A stretch of DNA of 64,000 nt, from contig CM059193.1 in NCBI GenBank assembly GCA_030323885.1, positions 51,984,749 to 52,048,748 of the forward strand, given 5' to 3'. A program made the position numbers and the translations under genes. Within the stretch, counting starts at the first letter, position 1; each line of letters opens with the position of its first letter. The notes under the pieces were generated by a model. The model made no database searches, was not told where the DNA came from, and saw nothing but the letters and a program-made list of their open reading frames with translations. Positions 21,380 through 32,661 of the stretch are shown here, in pieces. This DNA is from Branchipolynoe longqiensis. Lineage: Eukaryota > Annelida > Polychaeta > Phyllodocida > Polynoidae.

Positions 21380-21790
21380 GTGCATATACAGACAGAATAT
21401 ACATGTATATATATATATATGCATATATAGGCATAATTATAAAGATATAGTGATATACACGCATATATGTGCATATATGTGCATATATATGAATATGTAC
21501 ACATATATACATGTAGATATGTATATATACACATATATATGCGTATATATACGCATATATATGCATATATACGCATATATATGCATATATACGCATATAT
21601 ACACATATATATATGCATATATACATATATACACATATATATGTGTATATATGTGTATATATGCACATATATACACATACATACATGTAGGTATGTATAT
21701 ACACACATATATACACATATATACATGTATATATGGGCATCTATATGTGCATATATATGTGCATATATATATACATAAATGTATGGATGT
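21380..21790. repeat. TA/CA-rich simple repeat in left arm
   Basis: About 400 bp of 'catatatacacatatatg'-type alternating purine-pyrimidine sequence, mirrored at 24465-24850. Long open frames rich in Tyr, Ile and Cys in several frames are an artefact of this composition. Confidence 0.92.
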
Positions 21791-21968
21791 ATGGATATAC
21801 TGGTACTGGTAGTACCCCTATCCTCAAACTTAAAAACAAGGTTTGGCAGCAGTCATGGCTCAATGACCATGACTCACATCCCCACTAAGTTTTTCAGTTA
21901 GTCAGTTTACAGATGCATCCCCACCCTAGCTTCTTTGTGTTGGTGTCACCCTGTCAGCCATATAGACC

Positions 21969-22286
21969 AGGGCCGCGTTCAGGGTCCGTCTCGGAGGCGC
22001 CTCGGCGACGTCTCGGCGATGCTTTTTGGCCTATTTCCGTTCAGGGTGCGTCTCGGAGACGTCTCGGAGACGCCTCCCTTTTCAGGTTGGAGACAAACAG
22101 CGCCTCGAAAATGGCCGCCGCATGCAGTGGTTTCATCCAATCAGAGCGCAGCATTTCGATGCAAATGGCCGCCTCCTATGGGGGCGGCCATTTTCGAGGC
22201 GACCAAGGTGGCTGTTGTTGTTCAGACTAGCCTGACGTCACGGGCGCCTCCGAGGCGCCTCCGAGACAGAGCCTGAACGCGGCCCA
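21969..22286. mobile_element. GGGCC-type TIR element inserted in the left arm
   Basis: Inverted termini GGGCCGCGTTCAGG and CCTGAACGCGGCCC enclose about 320 bp with repeated 'gtctcggaggcgcc' motifs and CpG-rich sequence. The right arm preserves the empty site: 'gccatatagaccggttagtg' in complement (near 24300-24325), against 'tatagacc' and 'ggttagtgg' at the two junctions here. No target duplication longer than one base can be read. Confidence 0.85.
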
Positions 22287-22611
22287 GGTTAGTGGTAGTC
22301 ATGCATGGTTGCCCCAGCTGACACCTCCCCCACCACCCACACACACAAAGTAAGACAATATCCACACAGCAACACTGGTCTGCCATCCACACCCCCACCA
22401 GCCCACTTGTAGCCACACCATCCTGGTCAATGATGATGTGGTGATATTTATTTTTATTTTATTTTTATTTAAATTGATTTATTTATTATCCTTACTTTTT
22501 AATTTTTTTCAGATTATTTCTATCCATTGTTTGCTCATTATTCACATGCTGTCAGGACCTCCCAGCATTCTGCCACCAATTGGACCACTCTGGGATTAGC
22601 AGTTGCTCTAT

Positions 22612-22672
22612 AGCTCAGATGGCAGAGTGTTGGTCTCCAGATCAGAGGGTAACTGGTTCGAATCTTGGAACT
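22612..22672 (+). repeat. tRNA-like segment in left arm
   Basis: 'tatagctcagatggcagag' resembles a tRNA A-box region and 'ggttcgaatct' a B box, with a CCA triplet in the anticodon position. No acceptor stem is evident, so I regard it as a tRNA-derived relic rather than a gene. In the right arm (24110-24150) only the B-box half survives. Confidence 0.6.
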
Positions 22673-22747
22673 AGAATACTTTTTTTGTAAAGAATGTCTT
22701 AATAATTTTTTTTTTAAATGCATAATTATATTAATATTAGTCAAATT

Positions 22748-24025
22748 TACCGGGCTCGACTTTACCCCGGGTCGACTTTACCCCGGGTCGACATTAGCCC
22801 AGCTCGACTTTACCCCGGTTCGAGTTTACCCCGGCTCGACTTGACGTTACCCGCCTCGACTTTACCCGGCTCGATGTGACCCGCCTCTATGTTACCTGGC
22901 TCGACGTGACCCGTCTCGATGTTACCCACCTCAACGTTACCCACCTCAATGTTTCCCACCTCGACATTACCCACCTCGATGTTACCCGCCTAAACATTAC
23001 CCGACCCAACTTTACCCAACCCGACTTTACCTGACCCAACTTTACCCGACCCGACTTCACCCGACCTGAGTTCACCCGACCACACTTTACCCGACCACAC
23101 TTTACCCGGCCACACTTTACCCGGCCTGACTTTACCTCACCTCACTTTATCTGACCCGAGTTTACCTGACCCGAGTTTACCCGACCAAACTTTACCCGAC
23201 CACACTTTACCCGACCACACTTTACCTGACCACACTTTACCCAACCCGACTTTACCTCAGCTCACTTTATCTGACCCGAGTTTACCTGACACGAGTATAC
23301 CCGACCCAACATTACCCGACCTGATGTTACCCACCTGGACTTTATGTTGAGGCGGGTAACATTGAGGCGGGTAACATTGAGGCGGGTAATGTCAAGGCGG
23401 GTAACGTCGAGGCAGGTAACATTGAGGCGGGTAACATCGAGGTGGGTAACGTCAAGGCGGGTAACATCGAGGCGAGTAACGTCGAGGCGGGTAACGTCGA
23501 GGCGTGTAACGTCGAGGCGGGTAACATCGAGGCGGGTAATGTCGAGGCGTGTAACGTCGAGGCGGGTAACGTCGAGGCGGGTAACGTCGAGGCGGGTAAC
23601 GTCGAGGGGGGTAAAGTCGAGGCGGGTAACGTCGAGGCGGGTAACATCGAGGTGGGTAACGTCGAGGCGGGTAACATCGAGGCGGGTAACGTCTAGGCGG
23701 GTAACGTCGATGCGGGTAATGTCGAGGCGGGTAACGTCGAGGCGGGTAACATCGAGACGGGTAACGTCGAGGCGGGTAGCGTCGAGGCGGATAACTCGGG
23801 TCGGGTGAACTCGGGTCAGGTGAAGTCAGGTCAGGTGAAGTCGGGTCGAGTGAAGTCGGGTGGGGTGAAGTCGAGTCAGCTGAAGACGAGTCGGGTAAAA
23901 TTGACCTGGGTAAAGCTGATCCGGGTAAAGTAGAGCCGTGTAAAGTAGAGCCGGGTAAACCTGAGCCGGGTAAAGTAGAGCTGGGTAAAGCCCAGTCAGA
24001 TAACGTCGAGCAATGTCGAGTTAGG
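22748..24025. repeat. central 15-bp tandem arrays, head-to-head
   Basis: From 22748 to about 23344 the units read as 'gttacccgcctcgac' variants. From about 23345 to 24025 they are the complement, 'gtcgaggcgggtaac'. The right half is far more regular (23345-23790). The two halves meet near 23340, the symmetry centre of the whole element. The 15-bp period yields open frames with 5-residue repeats on both strands, which are not genes. Confidence 0.93.
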
Positions 24026-25459
24026 TAAAGGCATATTTATTAATATTGATATAATTATGCATTACAAAAAAAAGTAGTATGACATTCTTTTAAAAAAAAG
24101 TATTGCAGTTCCAAGATTCGAACTGGTTACCCTCAGATCTTGAGACCAACACATCATCATTGACAAGCATGGTGTGGCTAGAGGGGCTGGTGGGGGTGTG
24201 GATTGCAGACCAGTGTTGCTGTGTTGGTATTGTTTTACTTTGTGTGTGTGGGTGGTGGGGGAGGTGTCAGCTGGGCAACATGCATGACACACTAACCGGT
24301 CTATATGGCTGGCAGGGTTACACCAACACAAAGAAGCTAGGGTGGGGATGCATCTGTAAACTGACTAACTGAAAAACTTAGTGGGATGTGGGTCATGGTC
24401 ATTGAGCCATGACTGTTGCCAAACCTTGTTTTAAGTTTGAGATAGGGGTACTACCAGTACCAGTATATCCATACATATATGTATATATATGCACATATAG
24501 ATGTCCATATATACACATATATACACATATATATGTGTATATATGTGTGTATATACATACCTACATGTATGTATGTGTATATATGTGCATATATACACAT
24601 ATATACACATACATGCACATATATATGAGCATATATGTATATATGCATATATATGTGTATATATTTATATATGCGTATATATACGCATATATATGTGTAT
24701 ATATACATACATACATGTATATATGTGTATATATGCATATATATGCACATATATCCACATATATGCGTGTATATCACTATAATTATGCCTATATATGCAT
24801 ATATATATATGTATATGCATATATATATATATACATGTATATGTCTGTCTGTATATGCACATACACATATACTGCATGGTGGATATACCACACAGAGAGA
24901 AATCTCACTTTGCACCCACACCCACACCCACACCCACACCCACACACACCCAACACCCACACCCAGCTCCAGAGGCCATCCTTGTGTAAGTAGACTGCTA
25001 AAACAACAACCCATCTGCCTGTGTACATTAGAGTAATGGCATATATGCTACTATTCATCATGATTTGTTCATATTGTTGGTTATTTCTCATTAACTATGT
25101 CCAGGATTTTGATTCTAAGAAAAATACTTGTTTAAATAGACCATGGTGTTTCACCAGTAAAAATGACTAATTCCAGAATAAAAACAGCACAATGTTATAG
25201 GCAAAATAAGATTATCTCTATATTTTAATGTACTTTTAATTGAATATTATGAACATACTATACACATGAGCATTTTCTTCACATGAACTTTGAAGAGCTA
25301 CTTATAGCCATTTTAATGATGTATTTTGTTAGGTTCCATCTTCAATATTAAAGTAGTGACAGGTCACCCCTATTGGTTTCTACATGTAAACTGGCTTGGT
25401 TTTTCAGAACGTCTTGCTTTTTCAAGACGTTTTGAAATCCAAGTCGTAGCCCCTACCTG
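24026..25459 (-). repeat. right arm of the fold-back element
   Basis: Inverted copy of the left arm without the GGGCC element and without 189 bp that appear deleted between GTG trinucleotides (arm text 'gatgatgtg' joined to 'ttggtctc'). Confidence 0.92.
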
Positions 25460-27235
25460 CTAACTCCCTCCCACACAAACACATATACCACTCACTACAC
25501 ACCTGTCACACACAACTAACTCCCTCCCACACAAACACATTTACCACTAAACACCTCCCACACACGCCTAACTCTCTCCCATACAAACACATCTACCACT
25601 ACACACCTTCCGCAGACAACTAACTCCCTCCCACACTAACACATCTACTACTACACATATCCCACACACAACTAATGCCCTCCCTCACAGCCCATCTAAA
25701 ACTACAGACCTCCCACAAACACATCTACCACTAAGCACCTCCCGCCCACAATTAACTCCCTCCGAGGTAAACACATCTACCACTACACACCTCCCACACA
25801 CAACTACCTCCCTACCACACAACCACATCTACCACTACACACCTCCCACACACAACTAACTCCCTACCACACAAACACATCTACCACTACACACCTCCCA
25901 CCCACAACTACCTCCCTCCCACACAAACACATCTACCACTACACACCTCCCACACACAACTAACTGCCTTCAGCACAAACACATATACCACTACACACCT
26001 CCCACCCACAACTACCTCCCTCCCACACAAACACATCTACCACAATACATCTCCCACAGCAATTCACTCCTCCCACACAAACATATTTCCCACTACATAC
26101 CTCCCGCACACACACAACTCCCTCCCACACAAACACATCTACGACTACACATCTCCCACACACAAATAACTCCTCCCATATACACACATCTACCATTACA
26201 CACCTTCCAGAGACACATAACTCCATCCCACACAAACACATCTACCACTCCACAACTCCCACACACAACTAGCTCCCTCCCAAACAAACACATCTACCAC
26301 TAGACACCTCCCACACAAAACCTATTCCCTCCCACACAAATACATATACCACTACACACCTCCCTCCCACAGTAACCCCTCCCACACAAATGCATCTACC
26401 ACTACACACCTCCCACAGACAACTAACTCCCTCCCACACAAACACACCTACCACTACACACCTCCCACACACAACTAACTCCCTCCCACACAAACACATC
26501 TACTACTACACACCTCCCAGACATAACTAACTCCCTTCCACACAAACACATCTACCACTACACACCTCCCTCCCACACCTAACTCCCTCCCACACAAACA
26601 CATCTACTACTACACACCTCCCACACACAACTAACTCCCTCCCACACAAACACACCTACCAATACACACCTCCCACACAACTAACTCCCTCCCACACAAA
26701 CACATATACCACTAAGCACCTCCCACACACAACTAACTCCCTCCCCACACACGCATATACCACTATACACCTCTCACACACTACTAACTCCCTCACCCAC
26801 CCACACACGCATATACCAATATGCACCTCCCACAGACAACTAACTCCCTCCCACACACCCGCTGGCACAATCAGAGCTTCACAGACAGCTCTGCCTACAC
26901 ACCTCGCTCCGACCCACGCCTTCCTCCTTCACACACACTCTCCTCCCACAAACACACTTCAGCATACATGTCCCTCTTCACACACTCCTCACACCTCCCT
27001 CCATACACACATCCCCCCACACATCCCTCTTCCCGTCGCTCCTCCCACAAACACCCCTCCTACACACACCTCCCACTCCACACGTTTTCGTCGCACTCAC
27101 ACCTTCCTTACCCACACCTTCTCCACACACATACCCCTCATATACTCCTACAAACACACCTCCACTCCCACACACACACACGCACGTCCCTCCCCATTCA
27201 GACGTCTCTCCCCATACCTTAAATCCCTGGTGGGC
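25460..27235 (+). repeat. right part of C-rich 52-bp satellite
   Basis: About 28 regular 52-bp units from 25465 to about 26900 (landmark 'ctaactccctcccacacaaa'), then more diverged C-rich repeats to about 27235. Minus-strand frames with Val/Cys/Gly repeats are composition artefacts. Confidence 0.95.
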
Positions 27236-27254
27236 CACACCCTAAGAACAGCTC

Positions 27255-27484
27255 CTGGCAACAGTCAAGAGAAGGAAGGCGAGCACGGTTCTGTCACGTG
27301 ACTATGACACGACACCCTACGGAAGACGATCCTGCGGCGCACCTTGGAGAGCAGATGGCGCCATGGACACCAGAAGAGCTGAATCGACAATGTGAACGAG
27401 TCAACAGCCCTCTCCTTGCTAGAGCTACTCACCACAGCTCGTGAGAGACAGAAATGGCAAAATATTGCAACGCCAGGTTCTCCG
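27255..27484 (+). pseudogene. LINE C-terminal fragment (RTE-like)
   Basis: One frame reads 'TILRRTLESRWRHGHQKS', a stop, then 'IDNVNESTALSLLELLTTARE' and 'RQKWQNIAT'. This is the pattern closing many RTE-type polyproteins (compare 'RQGRQRKRWDDNV' at 14101-14450). A stop and probable frameshifts show it is dead. It ends where the next element begins. Confidence 0.7.
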
Positions 27485-28639
27485 GGGCCTGTATTCATGT
27501 AGTGGTGCCAGGCGTAGCCGGTGCTACACGCTAGCTCTGGGGTAGCTATCCGTGGCTAGCGGCAGGTTGGAGAAATAGGTCAAGTGGTATGCACCAATGT
27601 ACTAGCTGGGGCGGATAGCTAACCGCAGATTCGACAATACGAATAACGCCGCCAATGTGGCTGCGGCATTAATATCGGTTCGAATTTAGTTTGTTTTGTT
27701 GATATGCGACAGTATGGATATCAACGTCGAAGCTCTCCGCCGATGCTGTGCAGCTTTAATATCGGTTCGAATTTAGGGTTAATTTGATCAAATTTCACTT
27801 ATTGAGTATGTAATTCTGTTAAAGTTGCATAGTCCGATGGGTTTTGAGTTTCTGTCATTTTCTGAGATAAACATATTAGGGTGATCCTTATAATCTACCC
27901 TACTTTCACTTGAAGTAACTTTTATTTTAAATAGCTAACTTTTGAAATATTTGAAGTGCAAACAAGCAAAATTAGTTTTGGCAAGCTTGCCAAAACTCTT
28001 ACACCATAGGTTTCTGCAGTAAAAGGTTCTATTAAATTGCCTCAGTATTCCCTTCTATGTGGTGACAAATGCTTAACAAGTGCATCAGTATTTAAGTTAG
28101 ATATGTAGAATCAAATTGAGATACTTGTTTTGGTTTTGAAAATTTGATGCTTCATCGGACTATGCAGCTTTAAATATGACAGCATTGAATAGATTTGGGC
28201 CTAATATATTGCCGCCGATTCGGCGGCGGTGGCGGCGATGTGTGTTTAGTTGACGTTCGACAGTATGGATATCGACGTCGATGCGGCGGCGGCGATTTGT
28301 TTACTTTACATTCGTTGATTCGACAATATGAATAATGCTGCCAATGCGACGGCCGCGTTAATATCGGTTAGAATTTAGGGTTAATTTGATAAAATTTCAC
28401 TTATTGAGTATGTAATTCTGTTAAATATGATAGCATTGAATAGATGGAGACCCACACACGCACACTAACCGGCACGGCTTGCAGTTAAAACATGTTTTGA
28501 AAGTGGGGTAGCTTAGCCTAGGCTACGGTTGGTGGTTACCACTGGCACCGGCACATGAATGCGGTTTTTCCACCATTAGCGCTGTGGGGCTACCGTAGCC
28601 GCGGTTAAGGCACTGGCACCAGCACATGAATACCGGCCC
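27485..28639. mobile_element. TIR element, GGGCC-type ends, with nested MITE-T
   Basis: Termini GGGCCTGTATTCATGTAG on the left and, complemented, GGGCCGGTATTCATGTGC on the right, followed on both sides by 'tggtgccag'. The 1.15-kb interior is non-coding and holds an internal duplication of about 60 bp (27753-27818 and 28362-28420) plus 'cggcggcgat'-type CpG-rich blocks. No transposase. Target duplication not resolved. Confidence 0.82.
27823..28169 (+). mobile_element. MITE-T, complete reference copy
   Basis: 347 bp, ends AGTTGCATAGTCCGAT and, complemented, AGCTGCATAGTCCGAT. TTAA flanks lie at 27819-27822 and 28170-28173. The host repeat has a second copy without the MITE at 28362-28450, where a single TTAA (28421-28424) sits in the same context, which proves the boundaries and the TTAA target duplication. 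The interior has a 'ttttggcaagcttgccaaaa' palindrome. Non-coding; mobilised in trans if at all. TTAA is the target of piggyBac-like and Kolobok-like transposases; the ends do not match textbook piggyBac. Confidence 0.95.
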
Positions 28640-28850
28640 AGATGAATAAGTAGGTCATGAATAATGAATGAGAGCATCCAGAGAGCATGCGCGGTGGGAG
28701 CGGATGCCCAGACTAGACAAACTCTACTCGTGCAAAGCCATCTTGAACTCCCCTCCCAACGAAAACTTAGAGTAGGTTTTATAAGTAAATAGCTCTGGCT
28801 ACCAATTGAAGTGCCAGCATGTGTAAGGTGGAGATATGTGGGGAAGCATT

Positions 28851-29543
28851 AAGGAGTCTTACAGTTAGTGCACACACTGACTATTAGGGAGTCTTACAGT
28901 TAGTGCACACACTAACTATTAGGGAGTATTACAGTTAGCGCACACACTGACCATTAGGGGGTCTTACAGGTAGTGCACACACTGACTATTAGGGAGTCTT
29001 ACAATTAGCAGACACACTAACTATTAGGGAGTGGTTCAGTTAGCACACACACTGAATATTGGGGATTCTTTCAGTTAGCGCACACCCTGACTATTAGGGA
29101 GTATTACAGTTAGCACACACACCGACTATTAGGGAGTATCACAGTTACCGCACACACTGACTATTAGGGAGTCTTACAGTTAGCACACACAGTGACTATT
29201 AGGGAGTATTGCAGTTAGCACACACACTGACTATTAGGGAGTATTACAGTTAGCACACACACTGACTATTATGGAGTCTTACAGTTAGCACACACAGTGA
29301 CTATTAGGGAGTATTACAGTTAGCACACACACGGACTATTAGGGAGTATTAGAGTTAGCACACACACTGACCATTAGGGAGTATCACAGTTACCGCACAC
29401 ACTGACTATTAGGGAGTATTACTGTTAGCACACACTGACTATTAGGGAGTATTACAGTTAGCACACACACTGACTATTAAGGAATCTTACAGTTAGCACA
29501 CACACTAACTATTAGGGAGTATTACAGTTAGCACACACACCAA
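28851..29543 (+). repeat. 35-bp tandem satellite
   Basis: About 20 units with landmarks 'ttagggagtattacagttag' and 'cacacacactgactatta'. A single-base or short variation distinguishes units. Non-coding. Confidence 0.95.
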
Positions 29544-29689
29544 TAAATTGGTCGAGTCATCAGCTGGAGATCCTGGACTTTGGCACCCTGAGTGCTAATT
29601 GGGACAGAACTAAGAGGGTTAGTGCATTGCACCCGCCACGCTAAGAATAAACACTGAATTTAGCGACGTCAGCCCGAGATCTGATTGTC

Positions 29690-30720
29690 GATTTCCATAG
29701 CCGAACCGTCCTCTGCCAGAAACGGTAATAACTAATGATGTAGCAGCAGCTCACTGAGTAGAATGCAGAGTGGAAAAGGACATGTAGAGGATATTCACCT
29801 GGCAACCCGCCCTCTGACGGCAGCAATAAGAACTAGTACTAGTGATGTAAGTAGCAGCTCACATAAGGGGCGGCCATTTGCAATCGAAAAGAACAGCTCT
29901 GATTGGCTCAAATTATGGAAATATCCCATTATTCATTTAGTAGTTTCTTGTTCAGACATAGTTACACATATATACATATCTTTTGCACAGATTAAAGTGC
30001 TTTAAGTATATTTTTAATTTATCTACATCGACTTCTGATTAAATGACACAATATCAGGATTTAAAGAATGGGAAACTATTCATGCAAGGGTATGCTCAAT
30101 AGGGGACAGTGGTCACCCGTTTTTCCTCCTTTCCTCGCTGTGGACCCTTCTCCTCTGGGTAGGGTACTATATACGATTTCCACCGCTACCCTGCCCTCTG
30201 GTGGCAGTGGCGAGACCAAACAATGTCGGACGCAGCTCACTGTGCAGTATGTTCTGTGGAAAAAGTCTTATTTAGAAATTCCACCACCAACCTGTCCTCT
30301 GGTGACAGCGGCAAGAACTAATGTTGTGAGTAGCAGGGAAAATGTCTTGTCATGGAAGGGTTACTGCAAATACACGAACATTGTGCCTAGAGCGGTACTC
30401 GAACCGGTACTTCTACCATTCCGGAGCTAGCGTCCTAACGATTAGATCGCCATGATACACTCGCACTACCTGTGTCTACCTGACTATGTGGGTCCTTGTT
30501 TGTGAGGTCAGTGTACACTAATACATGTGGAGGATTTCCATCACCAACCTGCATTCTGATGGTATCGACAGGTAATAGCTCACTGTGCAGCATGCTTTTT
30601 GAAAAGTGCATTATTGAGGATTTCCACCATCAACGCGCCGCGTCCTCTGATGGGAGCGAAGTCACGTAATTTTGTGGGTAGCGGCTGACAGCAAATTCTT
30701 TATGGAACAGGTATATTATC
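29690..30720. repeat. diverged repeat, about 100-125 bp units
   Basis: At least five related blocks, near 29780, 30175, 30280, 30530 and 30620, carry 'gaggatttccaccaccaacc'-like, 'ctctggtggcagcgg'-like and 'gtagcagctcactgtgcag'-like text. They are too diverged to be recent. A SINE-3 copy is embedded. Confidence 0.65.
30370..30535 (-). mobile_element. SINE-3 (tRNA-derived)
   Basis: On the minus strand 'gcgatctaatcgttaggac' is A-box-like and 'ccggttcgagtaccgctc' is B-box-like. The flank 'ttgtgcctagag' and the region with 'gtgaggtcag' are shared with 53095-53240. Confidence 0.65.
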
Positions 30721-30784
30721 TCCCTCACAAGGGTGAGATGAGTGAGGTGGGTTTCTTTTTCAGCAATAATAAAATGCTCAATAA

Positions 30785-31116
30785 AGTTGCATAGTCCGAT
30801 CAAGTATCACATTTTCAAAACCAAACCAATTATCTAGATGATATTCTACATATCTAACTTAGATACCGGTGCACTTATTAAACATGTGTTTCTGCATATA
30901 AGGGAACACTGGGTCAATTTAACAGAACCTGTTATTGCAGAAGTCTATGGTGTCAGAGTTTTGGCACACTCGCCAAAACCAATTTTACATGTTTGCACTT
31001 CAAATATCTCAGAAGTTTACAATTTAAAATAAAAGTTACTTCAAGTAACAATGACCAATCTAATATGTTTTTCTCAGAAAGATGACAGAAACTCAAAACC
31101 ATCTGAGTATGCAACT
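30785..31116 (-). mobile_element. MITE-T copy, full length
   Basis: Starts 'agttgcatagtccgatcaag' after ATAA (a changed TTAA) and ends 'gagtatgcaact' before CTAA. All interior landmarks are present. Confidence 0.9.
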
Positions 31117-31120
31117 CTAA

Positions 31121-32440
31121 CAAATGGGAAGAAAAAGAATTATTATCAAGATTTATTTAGCAACAATTTCTTGTCCTGCATTTTCAAATATCTGCCTTTG
31201 TTGGATAGGGTGAGTGGGTGGCTCAGAAGGGCACATTTATTTTGCTATTTGATCTGTAATTCCAAGCGCAGTTACTGTCTATACTAACCCTTAATCCAGC
31301 TACCCACCAAGCTGTGTGTATGCAGCAGAGCACACGGCTGTGCTGGCAGTGCACCAGTCACATTAAACAGTTAACGTCCACGTCTGCTACCCTTTGTTCT
31401 TTGGTGTGGGGCGGAGGGGGGACATAGTTTTGCCAACTCTCACGAAATCCCCGTGAGAGTCACAGCAATTTAAGATTCTGATCTCTCACCTCACGAGTCA
31501 TGGGTCGACCCCAAAATCACACAAATTTTGCACAAATTTCTCTGTACTTTGAAACAAAATCCCACGATTTTTTTTGTTTCTGAATGAAATTTCTGTACTT
31601 TTGATTAAATACAAGTAAATATCATGTTATAATATGCTAAAATATCAGCCATTAACCCCTTGGAAATTCCCTCAAATAGCCCATTTTAAAGCCAGTTTAA
31701 AGAAATGCCCCCGGACATCCCATAGCAAGCTTGCAGCTACCGCCACTTGGGTTCCATGCCCGTAACACAAAACCTCAAGGATTCTCAGTTTCTCCAGGTT
31801 GGCAACACAGGGGACATGCAGGGTCTGCTGCTACCCTACATGCACACTGCTTCACTTTCCCGGAATACTATAACGTACATGCAGTGTGCATGCAGTATGC
31901 ATGTAGTGTGACATGCAAATAATATGCAAAGACAGCAGTACTCAGCAATTAACTGCTACTTGTGAAGGACGTTGGAAATGAACAAGGATTGCCAACCCAC
32001 CATCCTTTTTTTTCTTCTCTCTTATCTCAGTCTTTGCCTATCATTCATACCAACACTTTGTTTTGTATTGTCTTGTAATTGCCCACCTATATTCCTATGA
32101 TTTTGTTTAGTCTGTGGCAGAATTTGGCATTAGGTCTGGAAGACGAGTGTATCAGGACTGACAACCTGCTTTAGTCAGAGGTATAAGACCGCTTGAATAA
32201 AAAGAAGAAAAAAAGAATTAAGCAAAAATCCTTTTTTTGTGTATATAGCCATTATCAAATCAGTAGTTCAATGCAAACGGTGAATCTATATATATGCTGT
32301 ATAAGCCATTTTACGAGTATAATAAGCCAGAAGATCCATCTATTCCCCCCAGCCTCTAAGTCATCGGCTGGTCACCTACTCATCAGCTCATCTACTTGTT
32401 CCTCATGACCTGACCCGTGGCGCCACCTACCGCCCACACC
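31121..32440. other. unassigned non-coding stretch
   Basis: No gene or element recognised. A patch at 31850-31925 has repeated 'catgcagt' motifs. Poly-A/T patches near 32190. Confidence 0.4.
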
Positions 32441-32472
32441 TCAGCATTTTCTCACTGCACCGCTGAATTTTT

Positions 32473-32661
32473 CTAAGGAGGAAATTGAGTCGGCCAAGGA
32501 CGAGATAGAGGCCCTGGAACTAGAGGATCAGCTCCTGGAGCTGGCAGCATGGCACGACCGACTTATCAAGAAGCGGGCAGCAAAAACGGAGCGTGAGAGA
32601 TGTGACCAAGATGGCCGCGACCCCTCGGCACATGACCCAGGGAAGGAGGAGCACCGCTCCC
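32473..32661 (+). pseudogene. gag: Gag N-terminal segment of the YR element
   Basis: One frame reads 'FSKEEIESAKDEIEALELED' then 'QLLELAAWHDRLIKKRAAK', strongly charged with coiled-coil character. No clear ATG is seen in this frame after the upstream stop. The frame is cut at 32662 by the inserted TIR element and resumes after 33258. Confidence 0.65.

Larger units (their letters stand above)
20780..22747 (+). repeat. left arm of the fold-back element
   Basis: Pairs with 24026-25459. It is longer than the right arm because it carries an extra TIR element at 21969-22286 and keeps a 189-bp segment (22441-22629) deleted from the right arm. Subtracting these leaves about 1.45 kb, close to the 1.43 kb of the right arm. 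Confidence 0.92.
20780..25459. mobile_element. 4.68-kb giant fold-back element
   Basis: Almost the whole element is one inverted repeat. Ends are CAGGTAGAGGCCACGTCTTG on the left and, complemented, CAGGTAGGGGCTACGACTTG on the right. Five-base direct repeats CTAAC flank it (20775-20779, 25460-25464), and removing one restores the host satellite unit. From the ends inwards each arm carries a small hairpin, a (GTGTGG)n stretch, a TA/CA-rich stretch, a unique segment, a tRNA-like segment and a 15-bp tandem array meeting its inverted partner near 23345. No transposase frame is visible. The 5-bp duplication and CAG start could fit some hAT-related groups, but assignment is unsafe. The general layout recalls FB/Galileo-type fold-back transposons. 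Confidence 0.92.

Noticed and set aside
21213..21812. Tyr/Ile/Cys-rich frames resembling membrane proteins (also 24409-25091)
   Set aside because: They translate the TA/CA simple repeat of the fold-back arms and appear in mirror image in both arms.
22612..22672. possible functional tRNA gene
   Set aside because: A- and B-box-like motifs are present but no acceptor stem pairs, and it sits within a repeated element with a truncated partner in the other arm.
23342..23808. 154-codon Arg/Val/Thr/Ser repeat frame
   Set aside because: Product of the 15-bp array; present on both strands.
25960..26868. Cys/Val/Gly-rich minus-strand frames resembling metallothionein or keratin-associated proteins
   Set aside because: Read from the 52-bp C-rich satellite; no unique sequence at either end.
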